A stretch of DNA of 64,000 nt, taken from JAKFWF01 sp031367505. Lineage in GTDB: Bacteria; Pseudomonadota; Alphaproteobacteria; Rhizobiales; Hyphomicrobiaceae. Below the pieces are notes generated by a model that saw only the letters and a list, made by a program, of their open reading frames with translations, had not been told where the DNA came from and did no database searches. Shown here one piece after another: positions 8,827 through 18,488 of this stretch. The translations under genes and the position numbers were made by a program. Within the stretch, counting starts at the first letter, position 1; every line of letters starts with the position of its first letter. The stretch covers positions 39,724 through 103,723 of the forward strand of contig JANLPY010000421.1 in the NCBI GenBank assembly GCA_031367505.1. The letters are read 5' to 3'.

Positions 8827-9354
8827 TCACGGTAGAATGCGTAGTCGAGTGTGCCTCGTCGCGAGCGCGAGGACGCGGCGAAGATCGTGCTCGCTTAGGG
8901 CGACGCAGCCTTCCGTCGCGGTATATCCGGGGCGGGCGAGATGCATGAAGATTGCGCTGCCTGCCCCTTGCACGCGCGGTATGCGATTGTGCGCAATCAC
9001 CACCACCAGATCGTAGAGCTGATCATCGCGCCACATCTTTTCGGCACTGCCGGCATACGCGTGGCAAACCTCACGATTATAGTTTCTGTCGCCAACTGAA
9101 CCGCACCAGCCGCTGTCGGGCCAGAGACGTCGAACCGGGAGACGAGTACGGGGTCGTAATACGTGGTCGGCTCGATACAAGACCTCGACTAAGCGCCATT
9201 CGCCGATCGGGCTTGCACCATCGCCCTCACGCTTAATGACCCGGCGTCCCGAACGGCCGAGGGCGCATTTTAGTCTGAAGGAGCCAAGCTTAAGGGTACC
9301 TTGAGTGTCTGCAGCCGAGTGTCCACGGACTGCAATAATTCGAGCAACGCTCAT
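8827..9354 (-). CDS. L,D-transpeptidase (YkuD) family protein
   Basis: A 175-residue protein with the YkuD active site at the C-terminus: IFMHLARPGYTATEGCVAL, where H, G and the nucleophilic Cys are conserved. The upstream DGASPIGEW motif is typical of the short, stand-alone YkuD subfamily. No signal peptide or membrane anchor is evident. The ATG at 9354 is preferred because AGAGG lies 8 bases upstream; an ATG 30 bases earlier exists. Function: peptidoglycan cross-link or ligation chemistry, if exported. Confidence 0.85.
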   Translation of the reverse strand: MSVARIIAVRGHSAADTQGTLKLGSFRLKCALGRSGRRVIKREGDGASPIGEWRLVEVLYRADHVLRPRTRLPVRRLWPDSGWCGSVGDRNYNREVCHAYAGSAEKMWRDDQLYDLVVVIAHNRIPRVQGAGSAIFMHLARPGYTATEGCVALSEHDLRRVLALATRHTRLRILP

Positions 9355-9474
9355 CACTTGGCCTCTAACCGATGATCTCAACACGCCTTGGATATATCAA
9401 CTGGGCTTCCAGCAGGCCGGACTATGATGCTACAAACCGAGTATTAAACCGATTGTGACCCTGGAGATTGCCGT

Positions 9475-10161
9475 ATGAGCAATGCACGGCAGATTCTCAT
9501 TGTCGACGACGACGAGGATCTTCGCGATTCACTGCGCGATCAATTGGCGCTGTACGATGAATTTCAGGTGGCGACCGCCGCGACTGCCGCTGCTGGATTG
9601 GAGGCCGCACGCGCGGGCCATCTCGATCTCGTATTGTTCGACGTAGGCCTGCCGGATATGGATGGCCGCGAAGCGGTAAAACAGTTGCGCCGAAATGGTT
9701 TCAAAGCGCCGATCGTCATGTTGACTGGCAACACGACCGATGCCGATCAGATCCTCGGTCTGGACGCTGGCGCCAACGATTACATTTCGAAGCCTTTCAA
9801 GTTTGCAGTACTACTCGCCCGAATTCGCGCGCAGTTGCGTCAACATGAGCAGAGCGAAGATGCCGTTTTTACCATCGGCCATTACACATTCAAACCAGCC
9901 GCCAAACTTCTGTTGGACGAGAAGGGCGCCAAGGTTCGACTGACCGAAAAGGAAACGTCGATCCTCAAGTATCTGTATCGCGCCGGTGAGAAAGTCGTCT
10001 CACGAGAGGTGTTGTTGCACGAGGTGTGGGGCTACAACGCTGGCGTCACGACACATACGCTCGAGACCCACATCTACCGCTTGCGCCAGAAGATCGAGAA
10101 AGATCCCTCGAGCGCTGAACTGCTGGTGACGGAAACGGGCGGGTACAAGTTGGTGCCTTGA
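9475..10161 (+). CDS. OmpR-family response regulator (orphan)
   Basis: A 228-residue two-domain regulator. In the receiver, the acidic pair is D11-D13, phospho-acceptor D56 in LFDVGLPDMDG, T84 in MLTGN and K106 in ISKPF. The C-terminal winged helix (about 130-226) has LTEKETSILKYL and the recognition helix THTLETHIYRLRQKIE. No histidine kinase is encoded nearby, so the cognate partner is elsewhere. The position between an L,D-transpeptidase and a cNMP-binding gene is consistent with envelope control, but that is inference. Confidence 0.92.
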   Translation: MSNARQILIVDDDEDLRDSLRDQLALYDEFQVATAATAAAGLEAARAGHLDLVLFDVGLPDMDGREAVKQLRRNGFKAPIVMLTGNTTDADQILGLDAGANDYISKPFKFAVLLARIRAQLRQHEQSEDAVFTIGHYTFKPAAKLLLDEKGAKVRLTEKETSILKYLYRAGEKVVSREVLLHEVWGYNAGVTTHTLETHIYRLRQKIEKDPSSAELLVTETGGYKLVP

Positions 10162-10224
10162 GGTCAAGCGTCCATCGCTAGCTATTTGGGTGCGCAGCGT
10201 GCCCGGCACAAATGGAGATCCAGA

Positions 10225-12660
10225 GTGAAGTCCAACTATCGTGTCGTGGTTATCGGTGGTGGTGTCGTCGGCGCGTCGGTGCTCTATCACCTGACCAAAA
10301 AGGGCTGGCGCGATGTCGCTCTCCTCGAACGCCTGGAGCTGACATCGGGTTCGACCTGGCATGCGGCCGGCGGGATGCACACTATCAATGGCGATCCCAA
10401 CGTCGCCAAGCTCCAGCAATATACGATCAATCTATACAAGGATATCGAGGAGATCTCCGGTCAGTCTGTCGGTCTGCATATTTCCGCCGGATTGATGCTA
10501 GCTGCCACTCGCGAGCGATACGAATGGCTTAAGAGCATCAAATCCAAGGGCCGCTACATGGGCATGGACCTTGAGCTCGTCTCCATGGACGAAGCCGCAA
10601 AGCTGCTCCCGCTGATCGACAAGACGCAGTTCGTCGGCGCGATGTATGACCCGATCCAAGGTCACCTCGATCCCTATGGCACCACGCACGCTTACGCCGG
10701 TGCTGCCAAGAAGGGAGGCGCCGAGGTCTACACGCACACGCGCGTTATGGAGACGATACCGCGTGCCGACGGCAGCTGGGATGTCGTGACCGATAAAGGC
10801 ACCATCCACGCCGAACATGTTGTCAACGCTGGTGGACTGTGGGCGCGCGAGGTCGGCCGGATGGTGGGCATCGAGTTGCCGATCCTCGCGATGGAGCATC
10901 AATATCTGATCACCGAGGACATGCCCGAAGTCGAAGCGATCAATAAATCGACCGGCAAGGAAGTATTACACGTCGTCGATTTCGACGGTGAAATCTACAT
11001 GCGCCAAGAGCGCAAGGGCATGTTGCTTGGCACCTATGAAAAGCATGGCGTGCCGTGGAGCCCAAAGGAAACGCCTTGGGATTTCGGACCGACGTTGCTG
11101 CCTGATGATATGGAACGGATGGCGGAAAATCTGGAAGTCGGCTTCCGGCATTTCCCGGCACTCCAGAAGGCCGGGATCAAAAAGATCATCAACGGACCAT
11201 TCACGTTCGCACCAGATGGCAATCCGCTGGTTGGACCCATTCGCGGCTTGAAGAATTATTGGGTCGCGTGCGGCGTAATGGCTGGGTTCTCACAGGGCGG
11301 CGGCGTCGGTCTGGCATTGTCGAATTGGATGGCCGATGGCGATCCAGGCATGGATGTCTGGGCGATGGACGTGGCGCGCTACGGCGATTGGGCGACGCGA
11401 GCCTATACCAACGTCAAGGTGCGCGAGAATTATGGCCGGCGGTTCCGCGTGCGGTTCCCGAATGAAGAGTTACCCGCGGCACGGCCGCTGCGCGTAACGC
11501 CGATGTACGCCAAGTGGCTCGAACTCGGCGCCATCATGGGCGACAATTGGAGCGTGGAAGCGCCACTTTGGTTTGCTCCACCTGGGGTGAAGGATGAATT
11601 CTCGTTTCATCGTTCGACTGATTTCACGCACGTACAAATCGAGTGTGACACAGTTCGCAGTAGCGTCGGCATCACTGAAACTTCGACGTTCGCCAAGTAC
11701 GTCGTCACCGGAACAAATGCGGAAGGTTGGCTGTCGCACATGCTGGCCAACAAGATGCCGAAGATCGGGCGTCTCACGCTTTCGCCGATGCTCAACGAGG
11801 CCGGTAAACTGATCGGCGATTTCACCGTGGCCAAGGCCGGTTCGGAACAATTCTATGTGTTCGGGTCGGGCTCGGCCGAGAAATATCACATGCGTTGGTT
11901 TGAAAAGCACTTGCCTCTCGACGGCTCGGTAAGGGTCGAGGCGCTGGGTGCAGCGTTGGCCGGATTGTCGATCGCCGGTCCTAGGGCGCGCGACGTTCTA
12001 GCCAAACTTACTGATGATGACGTTTCGGGCTCGGCGTTCCGTTTCATGGATTTCCGTCACGACATGACGATCGGTATGGTCCCGGCAAAGGTGGGGAGGA
12101 TTTCATTCACCGGAGATCTCGGCTTCGAGATGTGGGTGAAGCCGGAATTCCAGGTCGCGCTATTCGAAGCGCTGTGGGCCGCGGGCCAGGAGTTCGGCAT
12201 CAAACCGTTCGGGTCGCGCGCGTTGCTGTCACTGGCGCGGGAAAAGAATTTTGGCACCTGGGCACGCGAGTTCAGGCCGATATACGGACCATTCGAGGCT
12301 GATCTCGGTCGCTTTGTCGATCTCACGAAGAATGATTTTATTGGCCGCGCGGGCGCCGCTGCGGAAAAAGCCAAGGGGCCCGAACGCCAGCGCGTTGCCT
12401 TCGTGGTTGATGCCAGCGATGCCGATGCGATCGGTGACGAAGCGGTTTGGAAGGACGGCAAGGTCGTCGGCTGGATCACATCGGGCGGCTTTTGCCATCA
12501 CGCCGGCCGTTCGTTTGCTATGGGTTATGTGCCAAGCGAAGTGCTTAGCGATGGGGCGGCAAGTGCGAAATGGGAGATAGAAATCCTTGGCGAACTTCTG
12601 CCGGCCAAGCTGCAGAGAGAACCGTTGTTCGATCCCAAGGCTGAACGCATGCGAGGTTAA
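10225..12660 (+). CDS. FAD-dependent oxidoreductase with C-terminal GcvT domain (dimethylglycine/sarcosine dehydrogenase-like)
   Basis: An 811-residue fusion. Residues about 1-390 are a DAO-type FAD domain with VVVIGGGVVGASVLYHL. GSTWHAAGGM is the position where FAD is His-linked in dimethylglycine and sarcosine dehydrogenases. Residues about 400-805 are a GcvT-like tetrahydrofolate-binding domain ending in the glycine-cleavage T C-terminal barrel (GFCHHAGRSFAMGYV). The expected reaction is oxidative demethylation of an N-methylated amine with transfer to folate. The GTG at 10225 is preferred: GGAG lies 7 bases upstream. It separates the response regulator from the cNMP gene on the same strand. 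Confidence 0.85.
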   Translation: MKSNYRVVVIGGGVVGASVLYHLTKKGWRDVALLERLELTSGSTWHAAGGMHTINGDPNVAKLQQYTINLYKDIEEISGQSVGLHISAGLMLAATRERYEWLKSIKSKGRYMGMDLELVSMDEAAKLLPLIDKTQFVGAMYDPIQGHLDPYGTTHAYAGAAKKGGAEVYTHTRVMETIPRADGSWDVVTDKGTIHAEHVVNAGGLWAREVGRMVGIELPILAMEHQYLITEDMPEVEAINKSTGKEVLHVVDFDGEIYMRQERKGMLLGTYEKHGVPWSPKETPWDFGPTLLPDDMERMAENLEVGFRHFPALQKAGIKKIINGPFTFAPDGNPLVGPIRGLKNYWVACGVMAGFSQGGGVGLALSNWMADGDPGMDVWAMDVARYGDWATRAYTNVKVRENYGRRFRVRFPNEELPAARPLRVTPMYAKWLELGAIMGDNWSVEAPLWFAPPGVKDEFSFHRSTDFTHVQIECDTVRSSVGITETSTFAKYVVTGTNAEGWLSHMLANKMPKIGRLTLSPMLNEAGKLIGDFTVAKAGSEQFYVFGSGSAEKYHMRWFEKHLPLDGSVRVEALGAALAGLSIAGPRARDVLAKLTDDDVSGSAFRFMDFRHDMTIGMVPAKVGRISFTGDLGFEMWVKPEFQVALFEALWAAGQEFGIKPFGSRALLSLAREKNFGTWAREFRPIYGPFEADLGRFVDLTKNDFIGRAGAAAEKAKGPERQRVAFVVDASDADAIGDEAVWKDGKVVGWITSGGFCHHAGRSFAMGYVPSEVLSDGAASAKWEIEILGELLPAKLQREPLFDPKAERMRG

Positions 12661-12826
12661 TTCGCTGCTATTTCGGTAAAGTTTTCAACACGATGTTCCG
12701 CGTGGAAATGTCGGCACTGGCATTGCTGCCCCGAATCGGTGGAATTTACATACCAGAACTGTGCTGCGTCGTTTTCTGTCCCAGCGTGGCCGTGCCGCGT
12801 GCGTGACAATACGGAGATCCGACGCC

Positions 12827-13369
12827 ATGGTCATCGACGCGCTTGTTGCGCCACTATTGAAAATTGCCCTGTTCCAGGGGCTTAGGCCCTTGCAGATCAC
12901 GGAGATCGCACGCCGCGCGGAGCGCATTGTATTTCGCCCTGGTCAGACCATTGTCGAAGCCAATGCCGAGGGCGACGCTGCTTTCGTGCTGGTATCTGGT
13001 GAAGCCGTCCGAACCAAGGGCCCGGACGTTGGCCGCGAGCCTGAAGCGGTTCCTGTCGGTTCGTTGATCGGCGAGATGGCGATGCTGGTCGATACAGAAT
13101 ACAGCTCGACCATTGTTGCGCGAACCGCTGTTCGTGCCCTCAAGATTACGCGCACAGGCATGTACGAGCAGATGGGCGAAGATGCTGGGCTTGCCGAGCA
13201 CTTGGTTGCAAAAATTTCAGCCCGCCTCAAAGGTTTGGCGGTCGAGCTTCGCGCGATCGATCGGTGTTTGGCTGGTGAAGATGACGAGGCGTATGCGGCA
13301 TTGGCGGCGAGCGCGTCACGCGGACTGGCACGCGAAAATAATCGACCAGCAATCGAGACACGACACTAG
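12827..13369 (+). CDS. Cyclic-nucleotide-binding-domain protein
   Basis: A 180-residue protein consisting of one Crp-like beta-roll: LFQGLRPLQITEIA, FRPGQTIVEANAEGDAAFVLVSGEA and GSLIGEMAMLVDTEYSSTIVARTA. The last block includes the phosphate-binding-cassette region. It has no helix-turn-helix, so it is not a transcription factor by itself and more likely acts as a sensor subunit or scaffold. ATG 12827 has GGAG 10 bases upstream; the longer frame from 12761 has no similarity. It faces lolA across a structured intergenic region. Confidence 0.82.
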   Translation: MVIDALVAPLLKIALFQGLRPLQITEIARRAERIVFRPGQTIVEANAEGDAAFVLVSGEAVRTKGPDVGREPEAVPVGSLIGEMAMLVDTEYSSTIVARTAVRALKITRTGMYEQMGEDAGLAEHLVAKISARLKGLAVELRAIDRCLAGEDDEAYAALAASASRGLARENNRPAIETRH

Positions 13370-13706
13370 TCGAACTTTTGTTCGATTGTCTTGGGCTTGT
13401 GTCACGTTGGAGGCTAAATAAAATCGCGCCCAACTCCGGGGGGAGGAGTTGGGCGCTTAGGCGCTGTGAAGCGCTGGAAGCACTGGGAGGGAATCCAGTG
13501 CTACAGGTGCGTCATCGGCGAGACGGGGGGCACTGCCGATACAGGCGACGCTACCTGCATAACCCCATCTAAGCGCAAACTTTCGAATTACAATAGTGGG
13601 TCCGCGCGCAGTTCACGAAAAGTTTACAATTGTTACAGGACTTATCCACAGGTTAGGCTTGCGTGGGGCTGGTATACCACAGCCAGTTTGGTTAACGGTC
13701 GACGAA
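13370..13706. other. 337-base non-coding region between the cNMP gene and lolA
   Basis: Holds the candidate small RNA (13421-13560) and, at 13642-13650, one perfect DnaA box (TTATCCACA) in a short A/T-richer stretch. No credible protein-coding frame is seen. The two flanking genes converge here. Confidence 0.6.
13421..13560 (-). ncRNA. Candidate small RNA with three C-rich hairpin loops and intrinsic terminator
   Basis: Read on the minus strand (5' end near 13560). The first hairpin pairs 13547-13557 with 13504-13513 and has an inner stem ATCGGC/GCCGAT; its loop holds GCCCCCC. The second is an 8-bp stem (13495-13502 with 13479-13486) with loop ATTCCCTC. The last is a terminator with a 12-bp stem (13445-13456 with 13426-13437), loop TCCCCCC and a tail GATTTTATTT. 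The loops look like anti-Shine-Dalgarno motifs. A weak -35/-10 (TTGTAA, about 16 bases, TAGATG) lies just upstream. It may be an independent sRNA or the 3' UTR of lolA; the terminator would serve either. Confidence 0.6.
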
Positions 13707-14429
13707 TCAGCGCTGCTGCAGCTTGCCAATGGCCACGCTCTTGATGTCGAACAATGCAGCATCCACCTCGTCCGTCCGGTTAACGGTGGATAGCTCGACC
13801 TTGGTATCCAGGTTTTGAGCATCGGTCGTCACCCACTCTTTGAGTTCGACAACCGGTTTCACAGCGAAGAAAAGTTTGATCTTGCCGGGAGCGTCCGGGC
13901 TCTTGTCCATCACGGAAATGATGACCAGATCCTCGCTCTCCTGCAGGTCGAGGATCCGAGCGTCGCGCATCAGATCCACGTCTTTGCGCAGCAACATACG
14001 GAACGGCGTATTGTCGAGCTCATAGCGGTCGTCGCCGCCACCGTCATTGTCCTGGATGGCGAGCTGCTTGCCGTCTGAAATAACCAGCTGCTTGCTCGGT
14101 AGGTTGTAGTCGAACCTAAAGCGGCCGGGCCGCTTTACCGCAAGCTTACCGCGCAGCTTCTTCCCATCCGGATTGGTCTGTTGGAATACGGCCTTTAGAT
14201 TGGCTAGATTATTGAAATAGTCGGTGACTTTCTTGATGGTCGCGATCTGCGCTGCGTCAAACACTTTGGCCTCAGTACCGCTACCTGGCTGCACTTGCCC
14301 GGTCCAGGGCTGCGCTGGTGCCGTTGGAGGTGTCGCTGGTTTTTTCGCTTCTTGCGCCATGGCGGGAAGTGCAATGCCCACGGCCGTTACAGCAGCCATG
14401 ACCCCAGATAACGTCGACCGAATGCGCAT
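13707..14429 (-). CDS. lolA: Outer-membrane lipoprotein carrier protein LolA
   Basis: A 240-residue periplasmic chaperone that carries lipoproteins from LolCDE to the outer membrane. A signal peptide ends near ALPAMAQEAKK. LolA core blocks follow: FNNLANLKAVFQQ, KRPGRFRFDYN, LVISDGKQLAIQD and FFAVKPVVELKEWVTTDAQ. A Pro-rich linker (TPPTAPAQP) separates the signal from the core. It lies downstream of ftsK on the same strand after a 112-base gap, as in many alphaproteobacteria. Its 3' side runs into the structured region with an intrinsic terminator at 13421-13456. Confidence 0.92.
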   Translation of the reverse strand: MRIRSTLSGVMAAVTAVGIALPAMAQEAKKPATPPTAPAQPWTGQVQPGSGTEAKVFDAAQIATIKKVTDYFNNLANLKAVFQQTNPDGKKLRGKLAVKRPGRFRFDYNLPSKQLVISDGKQLAIQDNDGGGDDRYELDNTPFRMLLRKDVDLMRDARILDLQESEDLVIISVMDKSPDAPGKIKLFFAVKPVVELKEWVTTDAQNLDTKVELSTVNRTDEVDAALFDIKSVAIGKLQQR

Positions 14430-14541
14430 TTTGCCCCCGAAGCATGACTAATGGAGCCAGCGAATCATCGCAGCTCAGTGCATGCAATCCCCCATTAATC
14501 AGGCAAGATGTGGGCAGCAAGGGGCATCTTGCAGTGATTTA

Positions 14542-17112
14542 TCAGGCAGCGTTTGACGCAGAGCCACCGGACACAAGCACATCGCGCTTAGCAGCGGCTC
14601 CCGCCGGCGTGATGATGCCTTCACGCTCCATGCGCTCGATCAGGTCGGCCGCACGATTGTAGCCGATGCTCAGGCGGCGCTGGATGTAGCTGGTCGATGC
14701 TTTGCGATCGCGCAGCACGATCGCAACCGCCTTCTCGTACAGTTCGTCGACGTTCGATGGCTTCGCGGCAGCTAGGGCCGCATCCGCGGGTGAAGGCCCG
14801 TCGGTGATGCCGTCGACGTAGCGAGGTTCGCCCTCGCTGCGCAGCGACATGACGATCGCCTCGATCTCTTCGTCGGACACGAACGGCCCATGAATGCGGG
14901 TCAACTGACCAGCGCCCGACGACCACAGCATATCGCCTTGGCCGAGTAATTGTTCGGCGCCCTGTTCGTTCAAAATCGTACGGCTGTCGATGCGCGAGGC
15001 GACCTTGAAGCTGATACGGGTCGGGAAGTTCGCCTTGATGGTGCCGGTGATGATGTCGACCGACGGACGCTGCGTCGCCATGATGAGATGGATGCCGGCT
15101 GCACGCGCCATCTGGGCCAGGCGCTGCACCGCGATTTCGATCTCCTTGCCGGCCGAGATCATCAGATCAGCGAATTCGTCGACGACCACCACGATGTAGG
15201 GCATGGCTTCGAGTTCGAGCACGTCTTGGTGAAAGATCGGTTGGCCCGTGCGGTTGTCGATGCCGGTTTGTACGGTGCGGGCGAGTTGCTCGCCGCGTTT
15301 GGCGGAATTGCGGACGCGATTGTTGAACACATCGATGTTGCGCACGCCCAATTGCGACATCCGCTTGTAGCGTTCTTCCATCTCCGACACGACCCAGTTC
15401 AGCGCTTGAACGGCCTTTTGCGGATCGGTGACGACAGGTGTCAGCAAGTGCGGAATGCCGTTGTAAACGGACAGCTCCAGCATCTTCGGATCAATCATCA
15501 GGAAGCGGCACTCTTCCGGTGAGAGCTTGTAGATCAGCGAGAGGATCATGGCGTTGACGCCGACCGACTTGCCGGAACCGGTGGTGCCGGCGACCAGCAG
15601 ATGCGGCATGCGCGCGAGATCGGTGACGATCGGCTCGCCGCTGATGGTGCGGCCAAGCGCTAGCGGCAGCGTGCCCTCGCCCGACTTGAACGCATCTGAT
15701 TCGAGGATTTCCCGCAGGAACACAGTGTCCCGCCTGACGTTTGGCAATTCGATGCCGATCACGTTGCGGCCAGGAACGATTGCGACGCGCACGGCTGTCG
15801 CGCTCATCGAGCGCGCGATATCATCCGCCAATGCGATGACGCGCGAAGCCTTGGTGCCGCGTGCGGGCTCAAGTTCGTACAGTGTTACGACAGGACCGGG
15901 CTTGATATCTTTTACTTCGCCTTTGACGCCGAAATCGGCCAACACGTCTTCGAGCAGCCGCGCTGTGCCGCGCAGAACGGCCGACGTGAAATCTTGCGAC
16001 GGTTTCGCGTGCGACGGGCGCTTCAGCAAATTGAGACTAGGCCGCTTGTAAGCGTGCTGCGACCGCCGGCTCCAGAGGCCACCAAGTAAGCTGCCCGATC
16101 GGCGGGGTTCGTTGCCCTCATGCGCGATGCCGTTGGGAGCGAACCGTTCGGCGATCTCACGGCTTGCTTCATCGGTTAGCTCGTCGAACATCGGGCCCCG
16201 GTGGATCGCCGTGCGTTGAGGACTGCCATTGCGAGCTGTGGACGAGAGCTCTGTTGCATCCTCTGGGCGTGTGTGATCGCGGCCGGGCACCGCTCGGAAA
16301 TCATTGAATGCGGCTTCGGCGAATGCCTGCTGTTCGCGCGGGCCAGCCGAATCGTAACGCTCCGACGGCACATATTCTTGTCGCGTCGTCGCGCGGTACA
16401 TATCGCCGTGTTCGCGAACTCGTGCCCGGCCGGAAAACCGTGATGTAAGGTTTGTCCAAGCCGGCAATCGTCCGCGCCATCCGATCGAACGAGTATAGCC
16501 ACGGTGTGATGGATCGGCTTGGACTAGATAGGCCAAGTCGCGCCCACTCAGCCCCAGGCTATGGATCAATGCGGCGAAGCCCGAGCCGGCCAACACCAGT
16601 CCGGCCGCAAGTCCACCGCGTTCTGGATTGATCAATCCGAACATGTTGTTGACCAGCTTGAAGAGCGCATCGCCGAGGATGCCGCCGAAGCCATGATGCA
16701 AGGGCCAGATGGAAAGGGTCGGGAGCGCCGAACTAGCGCCGGCCATCAACAGAATCGCCAATGGAAAAAGGCAAAACTTCGCCCGGAAATCCGGAACGTG
16801 GCGGGCCAAGATGAGCTCCAGGCCCCAAATGGCCGGCGGCAGCAGCACGAAGATCGCGCCGATGCCGAGCGTCTGCAGCAATAAGTCTGAAAGAATTGCG
16901 CCGCCGGGCCCCAGCAAGTTGCGGGTGGAACCGCCGGTGGCATGCGTCAAGCTAGGGTCGGTAATCGACCAGGTCAGTAGGCTGATCCAGCCGATCGCGG
17001 TCACGGTGCAGAGCACTACACCGGCAAGGCGGGCCGAGGCGCCGAGAATACGATCCTCGAGCGTCGCCGACAGCAGCCTTTGGGGGTCAATCGCTCTGCT
17101 TTCGAAGCCCAT
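14542..17112 (-). CDS. ftsK: DNA translocase FtsK
   Basis: An 856-residue division protein. The N-terminal region (about 30-180) has four membrane helices, followed by a low-complexity linker (about 200-370). The RecA-like motor has Walker A GTTGSGKS at about 509-516 and Walker B VVVVDEFADLM at about 638-650. The C-terminal gamma winged helix (about 790-856, STSYIQRRLSIGYNRAADLIE) reads KOPS sites. It pumps the chromosome terminus through the septum and activates XerCD at dif. The length is normal. It begins 17 bases after the aminotransferase stop, probably in one transcript. Confidence 0.97.
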   Translation of the reverse strand: MGFESRAIDPQRLLSATLEDRILGASARLAGVVLCTVTAIGWISLLTWSITDPSLTHATGGSTRNLLGPGGAILSDLLLQTLGIGAIFVLLPPAIWGLELILARHVPDFRAKFCLFPLAILLMAGASSALPTLSIWPLHHGFGGILGDALFKLVNNMFGLINPERGGLAAGLVLAGSGFAALIHSLGLSGRDLAYLVQADPSHRGYTRSIGWRGRLPAWTNLTSRFSGRARVREHGDMYRATTRQEYVPSERYDSAGPREQQAFAEAAFNDFRAVPGRDHTRPEDATELSSTARNGSPQRTAIHRGPMFDELTDEASREIAERFAPNGIAHEGNEPRRSGSLLGGLWSRRSQHAYKRPSLNLLKRPSHAKPSQDFTSAVLRGTARLLEDVLADFGVKGEVKDIKPGPVVTLYELEPARGTKASRVIALADDIARSMSATAVRVAIVPGRNVIGIELPNVRRDTVFLREILESDAFKSGEGTLPLALGRTISGEPIVTDLARMPHLLVAGTTGSGKSVGVNAMILSLIYKLSPEECRFLMIDPKMLELSVYNGIPHLLTPVVTDPQKAVQALNWVVSEMEERYKRMSQLGVRNIDVFNNRVRNSAKRGEQLARTVQTGIDNRTGQPIFHQDVLELEAMPYIVVVVDEFADLMISAGKEIEIAVQRLAQMARAAGIHLIMATQRPSVDIITGTIKANFPTRISFKVASRIDSRTILNEQGAEQLLGQGDMLWSSGAGQLTRIHGPFVSDEEIEAIVMSLRSEGEPRYVDGITDGPSPADAALAAAKPSNVDELYEKAVAIVLRDRKASTSYIQRRLSIGYNRAADLIERMEREGIITPAGAAAKRDVLVSGGSASNAA

Positions 17113-17129
17113 GGAGAAATACGCACATC

Positions 17130-18350
17130 CTACGCGACAACATTGACGATCCGCTCCAGCGCCTCCCTGATCACGGCTGGCGGATGCACGAGCGCCACGC
17201 GAATGTGGTTTTCACCGGGATTTACCCCGTTGCGATCCGGCCGGGCCAGGTAGGAGCCCGGCACCACTTTCACACCACAGCGTTTCCAAAGGGTTACCGT
17301 TGCCTCGACGGAATTCCCTAAATGAGCCATATCGAGCCACAGGAAGAAGCCACCGGCCGGACGGTGATAACCAAACTTGCCCTTTAGCAGCTGGTCACAA
17401 ATGTCGAATTTTGCCCGGTAGGCCTGCCGAATGACCGAAACGTGCTGCTCCTCGGCCCAGACCGCCGCCGATGCATGCTGGATGATGCCCGGCATCTGCG
17501 GCGCGGTTAGATTGCGCACTTCGGCCATTGTTTCGAGGAAATCACCGTCGCCGGCCGCGAACCCGGATCGCAGGCCGGGCAAGTTCGACCGCTTCGACAG
17601 CGAGTTGAAAACAACGAGATTGCGGAATCGCTCCGGTGTGCGGGCGCCAACGTCGAGTGCGCCGGTGGGCGGGGTGTCGCCCGTATAGATCTCCGAATAG
17701 CACTCGTCGAAGAACAGCATGAAGTCGTGGCGGCGGGCGAGTTCCAATGCCCGCGTTAGATAAGCCCGGCTGGCAACTGCGCCTTGCGGGTTGGCCGGTG
17801 AGCACAGGTAAAACGCGACGGTGCGTTCCATCAACTCGACATCATCGGCAACCTCGTCGAGGTTTGGTATATGGCCGGTGGCTTCGGTCGCATTGAGGAA
17901 GATTGCCTCGCAATTGGCGCCATATGCCGCTCCAACGTACGCTTGATAGAATGGGTTCGGCATCAGCACTGCCGGCCGGCCTTTGACCTGCTTGCGGCCA
18001 GCTGCCACCAGCATTGCGAAGAACAGTCCCTCGCGTGAACCGTTGAGCGGATGCACTTCGCGGGTGAAATCGATGCCGGGCTTCAGGCTATAACGGCGAT
18101 CGATCCAGGCGGCGATGGTTTTACGGAGATCATCCGAACCACGAATTTTCGGATAGGTGCCGAGCGTGTCCTTGGCTTCCGCTATCCGATCGACGACGAA
18201 CGCCGGCATCGTTTCCTTGGGATCACCGGCAGTCATCTCGATGATATTTGCGTGCCCCGGCGGGATCTCAGCCAACAACCGGTGGAGCCGCGTGAATGGT
18301 GACAGCACCGCGCCCTTGGCCAATGCCTCAAGTCCTTGCAATTCGCTCAT
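17130..18350 (-). CDS. Class I/II PLP-dependent aminotransferase
   Basis: A 406-residue fold-type I aminotransferase. PLP contacts include PNPFYQAYVGAAY, SPANPQGAVAS (the conserved NP), FFDECYSEIY (Asp to the PLP nitrogen) and the Schiff-base Lys in FNSLSKRSNLPGLRSG. The C-terminal Arg region is NHIRVALVHP. It resembles N-succinyl-diaminopimelate aminotransferases (DapC-like), but the substrate is not certain. ATG 18350 (MSELQGLEAL) is chosen; the 32 residues of frame upstream have no similarity. It is directly upstream of ftsK. Confidence 0.87.
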   Translation of the reverse strand: MSELQGLEALAKGAVLSPFTRLHRLLAEIPPGHANIIEMTAGDPKETMPAFVVDRIAEAKDTLGTYPKIRGSDDLRKTIAAWIDRRYSLKPGIDFTREVHPLNGSREGLFFAMLVAAGRKQVKGRPAVLMPNPFYQAYVGAAYGANCEAIFLNATEATGHIPNLDEVADDVELMERTVAFYLCSPANPQGAVASRAYLTRALELARRHDFMLFFDECYSEIYTGDTPPTGALDVGARTPERFRNLVVFNSLSKRSNLPGLRSGFAAGDGDFLETMAEVRNLTAPQMPGIIQHASAAVWAEEQHVSVIRQAYRAKFDICDQLLKGKFGYHRPAGGFFLWLDMAHLGNSVEATVTLWKRCGVKVVPGSYLARPDRNGVNPGENHIRVALVHPPAVIREALERIVNVVA

Positions 18351-18488
18351 GTCGGATCTCGTTGGTTGGTGGCGGGAAGAGCAAGCACTCGCCTTAACGC
18401 TTGTGCGCCGATCACTCAAGTTGACGGGAGCTAGTTTCTTCGACAAAGCGCCACGCGGCGCGACTAATGGCGCTGTGTCCGGCGCTGG

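Noticed and set aside
13370..13706. A chromosomal replication origin, from the DnaA box
   Set aside because: Only one box is present, with no AT-rich unwinding region or origin-type neighbours.
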